Shown: positions 1-6,419, numbered from the stretch's first letter. The stretch is 8,460 nt of DNA from Candidatus Terrybacteria bacterium RIFCSPLOWO2_01_FULL_58_14 (GCA_001824745.1 MHSZ01000032.1:42041-50500); one strand, 5' to 3'. Numbers and translations are program-made. Notes: generated by a model from the sequence alone, not told the origin.

Positions 1-1
1 A

Positions 2-751
2 CTCGCCGAGGACGTAGGAGCATATCTGCGCGGCGCATTCGTAACGCCGCATGATATTCGCGGTAAAGCGGACGGATCAATCGTGACCGAGGTCGATATC
101 GAGGCAGAACGCAGAATCCGCGAGGCTATTCAGCGCCGTTTCCTTGATGATGCGATTGTCGGGGAAGAGGGTGGCGGGAATAAGCATGCGCAAGAGGAGG
201 GCATCACATGGTACGTTGACCCCCTTGATGGCACTTCTAACTATGCCGCAGGCCTTCCTCTCTTTGCCGTATCTCTTGCCTACGCAGATGCGGCGGGCGT
301 CCAGGGCGCTGCGATTGCCCTTCCGATGAGTCACGAATTGTTTTACGCAACACGCGGCGAAGGGGCGTTTCGCAATGGCGCACGGATCTCTATGAGGAAG
401 AGCGGGGACAAGAAAAAACCGCTTTTCCTCGTTTCTTACGCCCATGCCGTTCAGCACGATGAACGAATATCTCGTTTCCTGGCGCTGAGGCCGCGACCGG
501 GGATGCGCGTTTTAGGAAGCACCGTTGCGGCACTTTGTTGGCTTGCCGCAGGGGCGGCAGACGGTGGGCTCTTCTTCGGACAGCATGCATGGGATTACGC
601 AGGAGGAGCGTTTATTGCGCAAGAAGCCGGAGGGCGCGTGGAAACGATCAGCGGAGACCCGCTTACGCTTCCTCTTGATCAGGACGTTGCTATTGCTGAA
701 GCGGAAAGCTTCCAGATTATTGAAGCAGTGAAGAGCCGGATTTTTTCCTAA
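2..751 (+). CDS. Inositol monophosphatase-family sugar/inositol phosphatase, 5'-truncated by window edge
   Basis: This is a Mg2+-dependent phosphomonoesterase of the IMPase/FBPase-IV/CysQ superfamily, probably cytoplasmic. The frame is open from base 2, so 249 residues are visible and the true start lies upstream. The GTG at 83 is an internal valine in the family motif DGSIVTEVD (visible residues 24-32). The metal-binding residues are present in order: GEEGG (54-58), DPLDGT (73-78; D73, D76) and WDYAGG (197-202; D198). The C-terminal half has the usual glycine-rich stretch followed by a GDPL turn. Family members are about 260-270 residues, so only a short N-terminus is missing. The mutase gene starts two bases after the stop, implying co-transcription and a sugar-phosphate role. 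The substrate cannot be read from sequence: inositol 1-phosphate, fructose 1,6-bisphosphate and 3'-phosphoadenosine 5'-phosphate are all possible. The family assignment is secure; the substrate is open. Confidence 0.93.
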   Translation, partial: LAEDVGAYLRGAFVTPHDIRGKADGSIVTEVDIEAERRIREAIQRRFLDDAIVGEEGGGNKHAQEEGITWYVDPLDGTSNYAAGLPLFAVSLAYADAAGVQGAAIALPMSHELFYATRGEGAFRNGARISMRKSGDKKKPLFLVSYAHAVQHDERISRFLALRPRPGMRVLGSTVAALCWLAAGAADGGLFFGQHAWDYAGGAFIAQEAGGRVETISGDPLTLPLDQDVAIAEAESFQIIEAVKSRIFS

Positions 752-753
752 GC

Positions 754-2241
754 ATGCATATGCAAATAAACCCTTATATTTTTCGTGAATATGACATCCG
801 GGGCGTTGCGGGGGAGCGTTTTTCGCCCGAAGAGATTGCGGAATACGAGAAGTGGTACGGTCCGTTTCCCGGCGTGACGATTACGCCGGAGATCGCCGAG
901 CGGATCGGCAGGGCCTACGCGACCATCATCAGGAGAAAAAGGGGGAAGCGGATTGTGGTGGGACGCGAGATTCGTCCATTCGCGCGCGAGCTCACCGAGA
1001 GTTTCATTGCGGGCGCACGCGCGGCTGGTTGTGACGTCACGGATCTGGGAGAGGGCGTGACGCCCCTCGTTTACTTCGCGGTTGCCGCCTTCGGGTTCGA
1101 CGGCGGAGTGAATGTCACGGGGAGCCATAACGTTTACTTTTACAACGGCTTTAAGCTCACGGGTCGCAATGTCGACCCAATCTTTGGAGAAGAGCTGCAA
1201 CGCTTGAAGATTATGGTAGAGCGTGAGGATTTCGTTTCAGGCACGGGCGGGTATCAGAGAGAGAATTTTCTTCCGGCTTATCAGGAAGCGATTCGGCGAC
1301 GCGTTCGTCTTGCCCGGCCCCTTAAGGTCGTGCTCGATTGCGGCAATGGGAGTACCGGAATTCTCGCTCCACAACTTCTTGAATCGCTCGGGTGCGACGT
1401 GGTGGGACTCTATACCGAGCCAAACGCACGCTTTCCGAATCATATTCCCGATCCTGAAATGCCCAATACGATGGTGGAGTTGGGTGAACGAGTGCGCACC
1501 GAAGGCGCCGATCTTGGCATTGCGCTTGACGCGGATGGCGATCGCGTCGGCTTTGTGACAGAAAGGGGCGAGTTCGTAGACGCTGATCTCTTCATTCTTC
1601 TCTTGGCACGGGACGTCCTACGGCGACATCCCGGAGAGAAAATACTTTACGATGTGAAATGTTCGCGCCTTCTCGGAGAACTCATCCCCGGCTACGGCGG
1701 CATCCCGCTTATGCACCGTACCGGCCACGGTCCCATCAAGGCGACGATGCGGCGGGATACCAATATCGCATTTGGAGGCGAGGTTTCCGGCCATTTTTAC
1801 TTCGTCGAGGACTGGTTTCGTTTCGATGACGGTCTCCTTGGCGCGGCGAAGGTGCTTGAGCTCGCGGCGGGCACGGAAGCTCCGTTTTCTTCGCTTTTCG
1901 TTGACATACCCAAGACGATTCGCACCCCGGAATTGAAGCTGCCGTGCGCAGACGAGGAAAAATTCGCCGTCGTCGCGGACATCACGCGAATCTTTTCTCA
2001 ACGATACCGCACGATTACGATTGACGGCGTACGGGTTCTCTTCGATGAGAAGAGTTGGGCGCTCGTGCGGGCCTCGAATACGAGCGCATATCTCACCGTA
2101 CGCGCCGAAGCAGACACGGAAGAACGTCTTCTCGAAATCAAGAACGTGTTCGCAGATGTGCTTGAACGCTTTCCGCAAGTGGCGGATCGCCTCAATCGAA
2201 AAGCGATAGCGAGCTTCACGGGGCGCCTGGGGTGGGTATGA
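754..2241 (+). CDS. Phosphomannomutase/phosphoglucomutase (ManB/AlgC type)
   Basis: This 495-residue alpha-D-phosphohexomutase would interconvert mannose or glucose 6-phosphate and 1-phosphate via a phosphoserine, feeding nucleotide-sugar synthesis. The N-terminus carries FREYDIRG (10-17). The catalytic loop is TGSHN (122-126) with phospho-acceptor Ser124, followed by YNGFK. The Mg2+ loop is DADGD (259-263), the sugar-specificity loop GGEVSGH (341-347), and the C-terminal phosphate-binding motif R-A-S-N-T (439-443). All four domains are therefore complete. Two oddities: the proline usual after SHN is Val127, and residues 21-43 form an acidic/aromatic insertion before the TPEIAERIGRA helix. 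ATG codons at 754 and 760 both fit the start; 754 gives a two-base gap to the upstream stop. No Shine-Dalgarno sequence is seen, so translation is probably coupled. Mannose versus glucose preference cannot be decided. Confidence 0.95.
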   Translation: MHMQINPYIFREYDIRGVAGERFSPEEIAEYEKWYGPFPGVTITPEIAERIGRAYATIIRRKRGKRIVVGREIRPFARELTESFIAGARAAGCDVTDLGEGVTPLVYFAVAAFGFDGGVNVTGSHNVYFYNGFKLTGRNVDPIFGEELQRLKIMVEREDFVSGTGGYQRENFLPAYQEAIRRRVRLARPLKVVLDCGNGSTGILAPQLLESLGCDVVGLYTEPNARFPNHIPDPEMPNTMVELGERVRTEGADLGIALDADGDRVGFVTERGEFVDADLFILLLARDVLRRHPGEKILYDVKCSRLLGELIPGYGGIPLMHRTGHGPIKATMRRDTNIAFGGEVSGHFYFVEDWFRFDDGLLGAAKVLELAAGTEAPFSSLFVDIPKTIRTPELKLPCADEEKFAVVADITRIFSQRYRTITIDGVRVLFDEKSWALVRASNTSAYLTVRAEADTEERLLEIKNVFADVLERFPQVADRLNRKAIASFTGRLGWV

Positions 2242-2297
2242 TATGCTGTCGAGAAGCGGAGATGATGTCCCGCTGCCGGGCGGAATTGGAAAAAGAA

Positions 2298-2319
2298 ACG
2301 AGGCCCTTTAGGGCCTCGT
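2298..2319. terminator. Bidirectional intrinsic terminator between convergent genes
   Basis: A 9-bp perfect stem (ACGAGGCCC with GGGCCTCGT) closes on a TTTA loop. It lies 56 bases after the rightward mutase stop and 6 bases after the leftward transporter stop. On the leftward transcript the stem is followed by TTTCTTTTTCC, a good U-tract. On the rightward transcript the tract is weaker (GTGTGTTTCT). Position and shape fit a shared terminator that works best leftward. Confidence 0.88.
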
Positions 2320-2325
2320 GTGTTT

Positions 2326-3189
2326 CTATGAGACATCCGGACACAGCTGATGTTCGAGGACTACGTTCACGTCCGCGGCAAAAGCCCTACGGAGCGTACG
2401 CGTGACCTCTGCGAGAAGGGCCTCTTCGTTTTCGTGGGGAACATCGGGATGGACGCGCACGTGGAGGTCCATGTGCGCCTCATTACGGGGCCCGAAGGTG
2501 CGTATGCGATGACAGTCCGCAACGCCGGACACCGCGAGCACTTCCCGCATAACCTCTGTTTCCGTGAACGCGGCGCTGTTGACCAGGACCTGGATGTTCA
2601 TCCAGATGAGGATTATGCCGGTGCGTGCAATAAGGGCGGCAATGACGAGCGCTGCGATAGGGTCGAGAAGCGGTGCGCCGAACGCCACCGCTCCGAATCC
2701 CACTACGACCGCGAATGTGGCGAAAAGATCTGCGGTGGTGTGCCGAGAATCGGCGAGGAGGAGTTCGGATCGATATCGCCTTCCGAACCATCGTTCACTT
2801 ATCGCAACGGTAGCGCTTGCCGCAATGGTCCCGGAGAGGATGGCGAGTGCCGTCCATGAGAAATCCGGGTATGCTCGCGAAACAAGCCGATCAGCCGCCT
2901 CCCGAGCCGTCTCCAGGGCAGTAAGCGCGATGAAGAAGCCAATGACGAGGACTGCAGCGGTCTCGAATCGCCGGTGACCGTAGGGATGGGCTGCATCGGG
3001 GGGCTTCACGGCGAACCAGAGTGCCCCGAGGGCGACGATATTCGCACCGCTGTCGGAGATTGCATGGAACGCATCCGCGAGGATCCCCGCACTGCCGGTT
3101 TGTGCGCTCAGAAAGAAACGCGTTCCCGCAACAGCCAGGTTGACTGCGAGCGTCATGACGAGCACGATCGCGACACGTCGCGCGGCCAC
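2326..3189 (-). CDS. Cation diffusion facilitator (CDF) family divalent metal efflux transporter
   Basis: This 287-residue inner-membrane antiporter would export a divalent metal (Zn, Cd, Co, Fe or Mn) in exchange for protons. Hydrophobic segments lie at about 6-28, 32-60, 77-97, 111-131, 152-172 and 176-200, giving the six-helix CDF fold. The transport-site residues are H42xxxD46 in helix 2 and H150xxxD154 in helix 5; the conserved HPYGHRRFE loop is at 68-76. A cytoplasmic ferredoxin-like dimerisation domain follows from about 208, with scattered histidines (H239, H243, H247, H252). The HxxxD/HxxxD pair is the arrangement of zinc-preferring members, so Zn2+ is the best guess, by inference. 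The start is GTG at 3189, chosen because GGAGGC lies 5 bases upstream. Full length for the family. It lies downstream of trpS on the same strand but has its own promoter-like sequence. Confidence 0.93.
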   Translation of the reverse strand: MAARRVAIVLVMTLAVNLAVAGTRFFLSAQTGSAGILADAFHAISDSGANIVALGALWFAVKPPDAAHPYGHRRFETAAVLVIGFFIALTALETAREAADRLVSRAYPDFSWTALAILSGTIAASATVAISERWFGRRYRSELLLADSRHTTADLFATFAVVVGFGAVAFGAPLLDPIAALVIAALIARTGIILIWMNIQVLVNSAAFTETEVMREVLAVSGVADCHRIRTFGPRNEAHMDLHVRVHPDVPHENEEALLAEVTRTLRRAFAADVNVVLEHQLCPDVS

Positions 3190-3194
3190 GTATT

Positions 3195-3200
3195 GCCTCC
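3195..3200 (-). promoter_or_regulatory. Shine-Dalgarno site of the CDF gene
   Basis: GGAGGC on the minus strand, 5 bases upstream of the GTG at 3189. It decides that start and is the clearest ribosome-binding site in the window. Confidence 0.75.
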
Positions 3201-3217
3201 GATCTTTTCACAAAGGA

Positions 3218-3243
3218 CACACTCGCATTACCATGCAAGTGTG
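3218..3243 (-). repeat. 26-base imperfect inverted repeat over the CDF promoter (operator or RNA hairpin)
   Basis: The arms CACACT-x-GCAT and ATGC-x-AGTGTG flank a 4-base centre. In DNA the single arm mismatch is C opposite A on the plus strand. In leftward RNA the same pair becomes U-G, so a read-through transcript could form an 11-bp stem with a GGUA loop, starting 27 bases after the trpS stop. The dyad covers the candidate -10 and part of the spacer, which would suit an operator for a metal-responsive repressor. It does not match any operator consensus I recognise. A weak terminator of trpS is the other reading, but the following TCCTTTGTG is a poor U-tract. Confidence 0.55.
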
Positions 3244-3253
3244 AGATTGTCAA
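3225..3253 (-). promoter_or_regulatory. Candidate sigma-70-type promoter for the CDF gene
   Basis: On the minus strand a perfect -35 hexamer TTGACA (3248-3253) is followed by a 17-base spacer and TAATGC (3225-3230), preceded by TG one base upstream as in an extended -10. The -10 itself matches the consensus poorly (mainly its first two bases). Transcription would begin near 3218, giving a leader of about 30 bases that contains the Shine-Dalgarno site. It lies in the 81-base gap after trpS, consistent with separate expression of the metal transporter. Confidence 0.5.
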
Positions 3254-3270
3254 ACGTTGTGTTGCGGCCG

Positions 3271-4257
3271 TTACGCGATTCCCATACGCGTCCGGGCTTC
3301 ACGGAGCGTTTCTTGCGAAACGGCGAGCGCTCGTTCCGCGCCGCGCTCCAGAACCGCGCGGATATGCGGGGGGGATTGCGCGAGCGTCTGGCGGCGTTCT
3401 CGGAACGGTGAGAGTTTTTGGATAAGGAGTTCCGTGAGGGCCTGCTTAAAAATCGCATAGCCGGAGTGCGAGAATCGTTGCGCGGATTCTCTCAGCTCTT
3501 CTTCGGCAAAGAGCGCGTAGAGGGTGAGGAGATTTGCGAGGGCCGGCTTCCGCCGCGGATCATAGCTCACCGTCGTTCCGGAATCCGTCACTGCCTTCTG
3601 GATTTTTTTTCGAATGGAGTCGGGGCTATCGAAGATTCCTATATAAGTTTCCGGACCGTGGGATTTCGACATCTTTTTTCGGGGATCAGCAAGCGACATG
3701 ATGCGCGCACCTTTTTTTTGCATGAGGGCGTTGGGCTCCGGGAAGAGCGGCGGCGGGAAACGATCGTTGAAGCGATGAGCGATCCTTCGGGCGAGTTCGA
3801 GATGCTGCAGCTGATCTTCCCCCACAGGAACCGCCTCTGCGCGATAGAGAAGGATGTCTGCCGCCATAAGGATGGGGTAGGTAAGGAGGCCGGCATTGAC
3901 TAGGCGGCGCTTTTTGGCGTCGCGGGCCTTCTCTTTGTATTGCGTCATGCGTTCGAGGTCGCCGACCGGCGTGAGCGTGGCGAGCAACCACATGAGTTCG
4001 GCATGTGCCGGGACGTCAGATTGGAGAAACAGCGTTGCCTTCTGCGGATCAAGGCCTACGGCGAGATAGTCGATTGCAGTGGCGACTACCCGGTCGCGTA
4101 GCGTCTCGGGTGCGGGGAGTTCCGTGAGGGCGTGGAGATCCGCGAGAAAGAAAAAACACTCGTGTTCATCCTGGAGCGCCGTAAACTGGCGGAGCGCACC
4201 GAGGTAATTCCCGATGTGGAGCTCCCCCGAGGGTTGAATGCCGGAGACAATCCTCAT
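3271..4257 (-). CDS. trpS: Tryptophanyl-tRNA synthetase
   Basis: This cytoplasmic class Ic aminoacyl-tRNA synthetase charges tRNA-Trp with tryptophan using ATP. It has 328 residues, the normal bacterial length. The Rossmann-fold start reads SGIQPSGELHIGNYLGA, with the HIGH-type motif HIGN at 14-17. The tryptophan/ATP pocket region includes TYPILMAADILLY (126-138) and GEDQLQHLELARRIA (146-160). The second signature is KMSKS (195-199), followed by the helical anticodon-recognition C-terminus. The ATG at 4257 begins at the family's usual N-terminus, and GAGGTG (4270-4275), formed by the last two sense codons of RNase J, serves as a ribosome site 12 bases upstream. Only 9 bases separate it from the RNase J stop, so the two are very probably one transcription unit. 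Complete, with no missing key residue. Confidence 0.98.
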   Translation of the reverse strand: MRIVSGIQPSGELHIGNYLGALRQFTALQDEHECFFFLADLHALTELPAPETLRDRVVATAIDYLAVGLDPQKATLFLQSDVPAHAELMWLLATLTPVGDLERMTQYKEKARDAKKRRLVNAGLLTYPILMAADILLYRAEAVPVGEDQLQHLELARRIAHRFNDRFPPPLFPEPNALMQKKGARIMSLADPRKKMSKSHGPETYIGIFDSPDSIRKKIQKAVTDSGTTVSYDPRRKPALANLLTLYALFAEEELRESAQRFSHSGYAIFKQALTELLIQKLSPFRERRQTLAQSPPHIRAVLERGAERALAVSQETLREARTRMGIA

Positions 4258-4266
4258 AATCGCTTT

Positions 4267-6108
4267 TTACACCTCAATGATCACGGGGAGCACCATGGGT
4301 CGGCGTTGGGTCTTTTGGAAAAAGAACTTTCCAAGATCCTCGCGAATGTTGTCGCGCACATAGGTCCAGTTCACCGGTTTCATTTTCCCGGATTGTTCGA
4401 CCAGCATCTTTACGCGTTTGCGGGCCTCGGCAAGCAGCGGTCCTGATTCGCGCAGATACACGAATCCGCGCGAGATCACATCGGGCTCTCCGCGCACGCG
4501 GCCTTCTCGACGATCTACGATAGCGACGATCACGAACATGCCGTCCTGCGCCATCATTTGACGATCGCGGAGCACCACCTCGCGCACATCGCCGACGCCG
4601 AGGCCGTCGACGAAGACATATTGGGCCTGGATTTGTTCATCGCGCACCTGAATTCGTTCGCGGTTGAACTCGATGATCGCGCCGTTGTAGCCCACGGCCG
4701 TGTATTCCCGCGGAATACCCATCGATTGACCGAGTTCGGCATGCGCTTTCAGCATGGAATACTGGCCGTGGATCGGAATGAGGAATTTCGGCTTTACGAG
4801 CGAGAGCATGAGTTTGAGATCTTCTGCGTAGGCGTGGCCCGACGCATGAATATCCAAGGTTTTGTAGTGGAAGATCCTCGCTCCTTGGCGCGCGAGCGCA
4901 TCCTTGAGGTACTGCACGCTTCGTTCATTTCCCGGAACGATCGATGAGGAAAAGATCATGGTATCGTCTTCGCGTATGCGGATGACACGATGCTCGCGGT
5001 TCGCGATCCGCATGAGCGCGGCGTTGGATTCTCCTTGTGCGCCGGTGCAGAGAATCACCGTACGCTTTGGATCGAGGCGCTCGGCATCTTCGATCGGCAT
5101 CATCATGCCTTTGGGGATTTTGAGGTAACCCAGGCCTTGTGCGATTTCGACGTTCGCCTTCATACTGTAGCCTTCCAGGGCAACTTTTCTCCCATATTTT
5201 TCGGCGAGGAGAAAGGCCTGTTGCTGTCGTCCGATAAGAGAGGCGAAGGTCGACATAATGACGCGCCCCGGCGCTTCTCGGAAGATGGGATCGAGATTCT
5301 CGAAAATGACGGATTCCGAAATCGAGTGCCCCGCGTGTTCAACACCCGTGGAGTCCGAGAGGAGCGCTAATATTCCGCGCGAACCGATTTCTGCAATGCG
5401 CTGGAGGTCTGCGGGCTCATCGCCGATCGGCTTGAAGTCGAATTTGAAGTCGCAGCTGTGGACCACCGTACCCAGAGGCGTTCCGATCGCGAGGCCGATA
5501 GAATCGGGGATGTTGTGGTTCACGTGGAACGGTTCGACGCTGAATGGACCGAGGCGGATCGGTCGGCGGTCGCGCTTATCGATGGTGTGGATCTCCAGTT
5601 TCGGCGTATGGGGGAAGTCCTCCTGGCGTTTGAGGATCATGCCGCGTGCAAGCGGCGTGGCGAAAATTGGAGGGTTGCGGAGCGGCCCGGCCAGATAAGG
5701 GATGGCTCCCATATGGTCGTAGTGGCCATGAGTGATAAAGATGCCGCGAATCGTGCGTTCTTTTCCTTTCAGGTAGCTGGCGTTGGGGATGATGAAGTCG
5801 ATGCCCGGCGTGTCCTCTTCAGGGAAGCGAAGCCCCATATCGATAATGAGGCGGTCAGCTTCCTGTTTCCCCGGCGGGACGTATTCGAGGATCATCATGT
5901 TGCGCCCGACTTCTTCGAAGCCGCCCAACGGCACGACGCGCAGGATTTCTCCAGTGAGCGCGATAGGGCCTGGATGCCGCGGCAGAGGAGCGCGTGTTCC
6001 CGTTGGGTGCGCGGGGCGACGTTCGATGTTTCGGCGGCCGCGTTGTTGTCGTTGCGGGACGCGGCGCTTCGCCGGCGGAGAATGAGGGGATGTGGTTGTT
6101 GGGGTCAT
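4267..6108 (-). CDS. rnj: Ribonuclease J (metallo-beta-lactamase/beta-CASP RNase)
   Basis: RNase J is a Zn-dependent endo- and 5'-3' exoribonuclease acting in mRNA decay and RNA maturation. The protein has 613 residues. Residues 1 to about 52 form an Arg/Pro/Thr-rich tail, probably disordered and basic. The beta-lactamase core starts at VPLGGFEEVGRN (59-70). The metal motif is HGHYDH (127-132), followed by H198, D220 (SCDFKFD), the beta-CASP segment with STFASLIGR (286-294), H421/H425 (DIHASGH) and H447 (PIHGQY). The C-terminal domain ends in a conserved-looking QRRPMVLPVIIEV. The usual Glu inside HGHEDH is Tyr130 here. There is no Shine-Dalgarno site before the ATG at 6108, so the N-terminal tail is less certain than the core; no in-frame start just before the core offers an obvious alternative. 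It follows tRNA-Leu and directly precedes trpS. Confidence 0.95.
   Translation of the reverse strand: MTPTTTSPHSPPAKRRVPQRQQRGRRNIERRPAHPTGTRAPLPRHPGPIALTGEILRVVPLGGFEEVGRNMMILEYVPPGKQEADRLIIDMGLRFPEEDTPGIDFIIPNASYLKGKERTIRGIFITHGHYDHMGAIPYLAGPLRNPPIFATPLARGMILKRQEDFPHTPKLEIHTIDKRDRRPIRLGPFSVEPFHVNHNIPDSIGLAIGTPLGTVVHSCDFKFDFKPIGDEPADLQRIAEIGSRGILALLSDSTGVEHAGHSISESVIFENLDPIFREAPGRVIMSTFASLIGRQQQAFLLAEKYGRKVALEGYSMKANVEIAQGLGYLKIPKGMMMPIEDAERLDPKRTVILCTGAQGESNAALMRIANREHRVIRIREDDTMIFSSSIVPGNERSVQYLKDALARQGARIFHYKTLDIHASGHAYAEDLKLMLSLVKPKFLIPIHGQYSMLKAHAELGQSMGIPREYTAVGYNGAIIEFNRERIQVRDEQIQAQYVFVDGLGVGDVREVVLRDRQMMAQDGMFVIVAIVDRREGRVRGEPDVISRGFVYLRESGPLLAEARKRVKMLVEQSGKMKPVNWTYVRDNIREDLGKFFFQKTQRRPMVLPVIIEV
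4270..4275 (-). promoter_or_regulatory. Shine-Dalgarno-like site of trpS inside the end of the RNase J gene
   Basis: GAGGTG on the minus strand forms the last Glu-Val codons of RNase J and lies 12 bases before the trpS ATG. The spacing is longer than ideal. Its overlap with the upstream coding end suggests translational coupling of the two genes. Confidence 0.45.
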
Positions 6109-6179
6109 AGAGAGATTGTTTAGCGTGATTTTTTTTGCTTCGCTACGTTACGCTGTATCGAGTTGGCTGGACCAGAGTG

Positions 6180-6194
6180 GGCTTTGAAAAAGCC
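6180..6194 (-). other. Small hairpin between tRNA-Leu and RNase J
   Basis: GGCTTT and AAAGCC pair around a 3-base loop, 14 bases after the encoded CCA of the tRNA. There is no T-tract after it on the leftward strand, so it is at most a processing or pausing element. The rest of the roughly 100-base gap (6109-6208) holds an A-run but no promoter I can support, so RNase J may be co-transcribed with the tRNA. Confidence 0.3.
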
Positions 6195-6208
6195 GTTAAG
6201 TTCCATTC

Positions 6209-6295
6209 TGGTGCCCCCGAGAGGACTTGAACCTCTATTCCCTTGCGGGAACAGCGTCCTGAACGCTGCGCGTCTGCCAATTCCGCCACGGGGGC
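6209..6295 (-). tRNA. tRNA-Leu (anticodon CAG)
   Basis: The minus strand folds as a complete class II tRNA of 87 bases with encoded CCA (6209-6211). The acceptor is GCCCCCG paired to CGGGGGC with discriminator A at 6212. The D-arm is GCG/CGC with GG in the loop. The anticodon stem CAGCG/CGCTG carries loop TTCAGGA, so the anticodon is CAG (6259-6261) with a purine (G) at position 37. The long variable arm TTCCC/GGGAA has a GCAA loop, and the T-arm is AGAGG-TTCAAGT-CCTCT. The long variable arm and A73 are leucine identity features. It reads CUG codons. It lies between the isomerase and RNase J genes on their strand. Confidence 0.97.
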
Positions 6296-6318
6296 CGGGA
6301 GAAATTTGAGGAGTCGCG

Positions 6319-6338
6319 CCTGCCTGCCGGCAGGCAGG
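6319..6338. repeat. Perfect 20-base palindrome CCTGCCTGCC/GGCAGGCAGG
   Basis: The two 10-base halves are exact reverse complements with no spacer. It lies 24 bases upstream of tRNA-Leu in the leftward direction. From memory, this palindrome recurs between genes in many Patescibacteria genomes, where spurious translations of it give peptides such as PACRQAG or CLPAGR; I cannot check copy number here. Only one copy occurs in this window. Confidence 0.8.
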
Positions 6339-6399
6339 TCTGCCAGGGGAGTTTATCCCGCAGCGGGCGCCCGCAGTGACTGTTGCGGGACCACCTGCC
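6333..6399. repeat. Nested GC-rich inverted repeats downstream of the isomerase gene
   Basis: GGCAGGT (6333-6339) can pair with ACCTGCC (6393-6399). Inside it, TCCCGCA (6356-6362) can pair with TGCGGGA (6384-6390). Inside that, the 12-base palindrome GCGGGCGCCCGC occupies 6363-6374. A competing hairpin pairs GGGA (6347-6350) with TCCC (6356-6359). The region lies between the isomerase stop and the tRNA, so it may be a terminator-like or leader structure, or a short repeat element. No U-tract follows. GC richness makes some of the pairing likely by chance. Confidence 0.45.
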
Positions 6400-6419
6400 C
6401 GGCGTCTTGCTCTCTTCAT

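Noticed and set aside
83..85. GTG as the start of the IMPase-family gene
   Set aside because: The frame is open to the window edge and the valine sits inside the conserved DGSIVTEVD motif.
1618..2178. Leftward 186-residue open frame within the mutase gene
   Set aside because: Antisense shadow in a GC-rich gene whose sense product has every family motif.
2269..2280. Small hairpin CCCG-CTGC-CGGG after the mutase stop
   Set aside because: Only a 4-bp stem without a T-tract; the strong hairpin at 2298-2319 explains termination.
3426..4131. Exact 16-base direct repeat GGAGTTCCGTGAGGGC at 3426-3441 and 4116-4131
   Set aside because: Both copies are inside trpS in the same frame and encode A-L-T-E-L; a codon-level coincidence with no flanking similarity.
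6120..6419. Leftward 99-residue open frame spanning the tRNA-Leu
   Set aside because: It is translated from the tRNA gene and the 20-base palindrome; the peptide (PACRQAG, RGGIGRR, GSSPLGG) is a known style of artefact from tRNA and repeat sequence.
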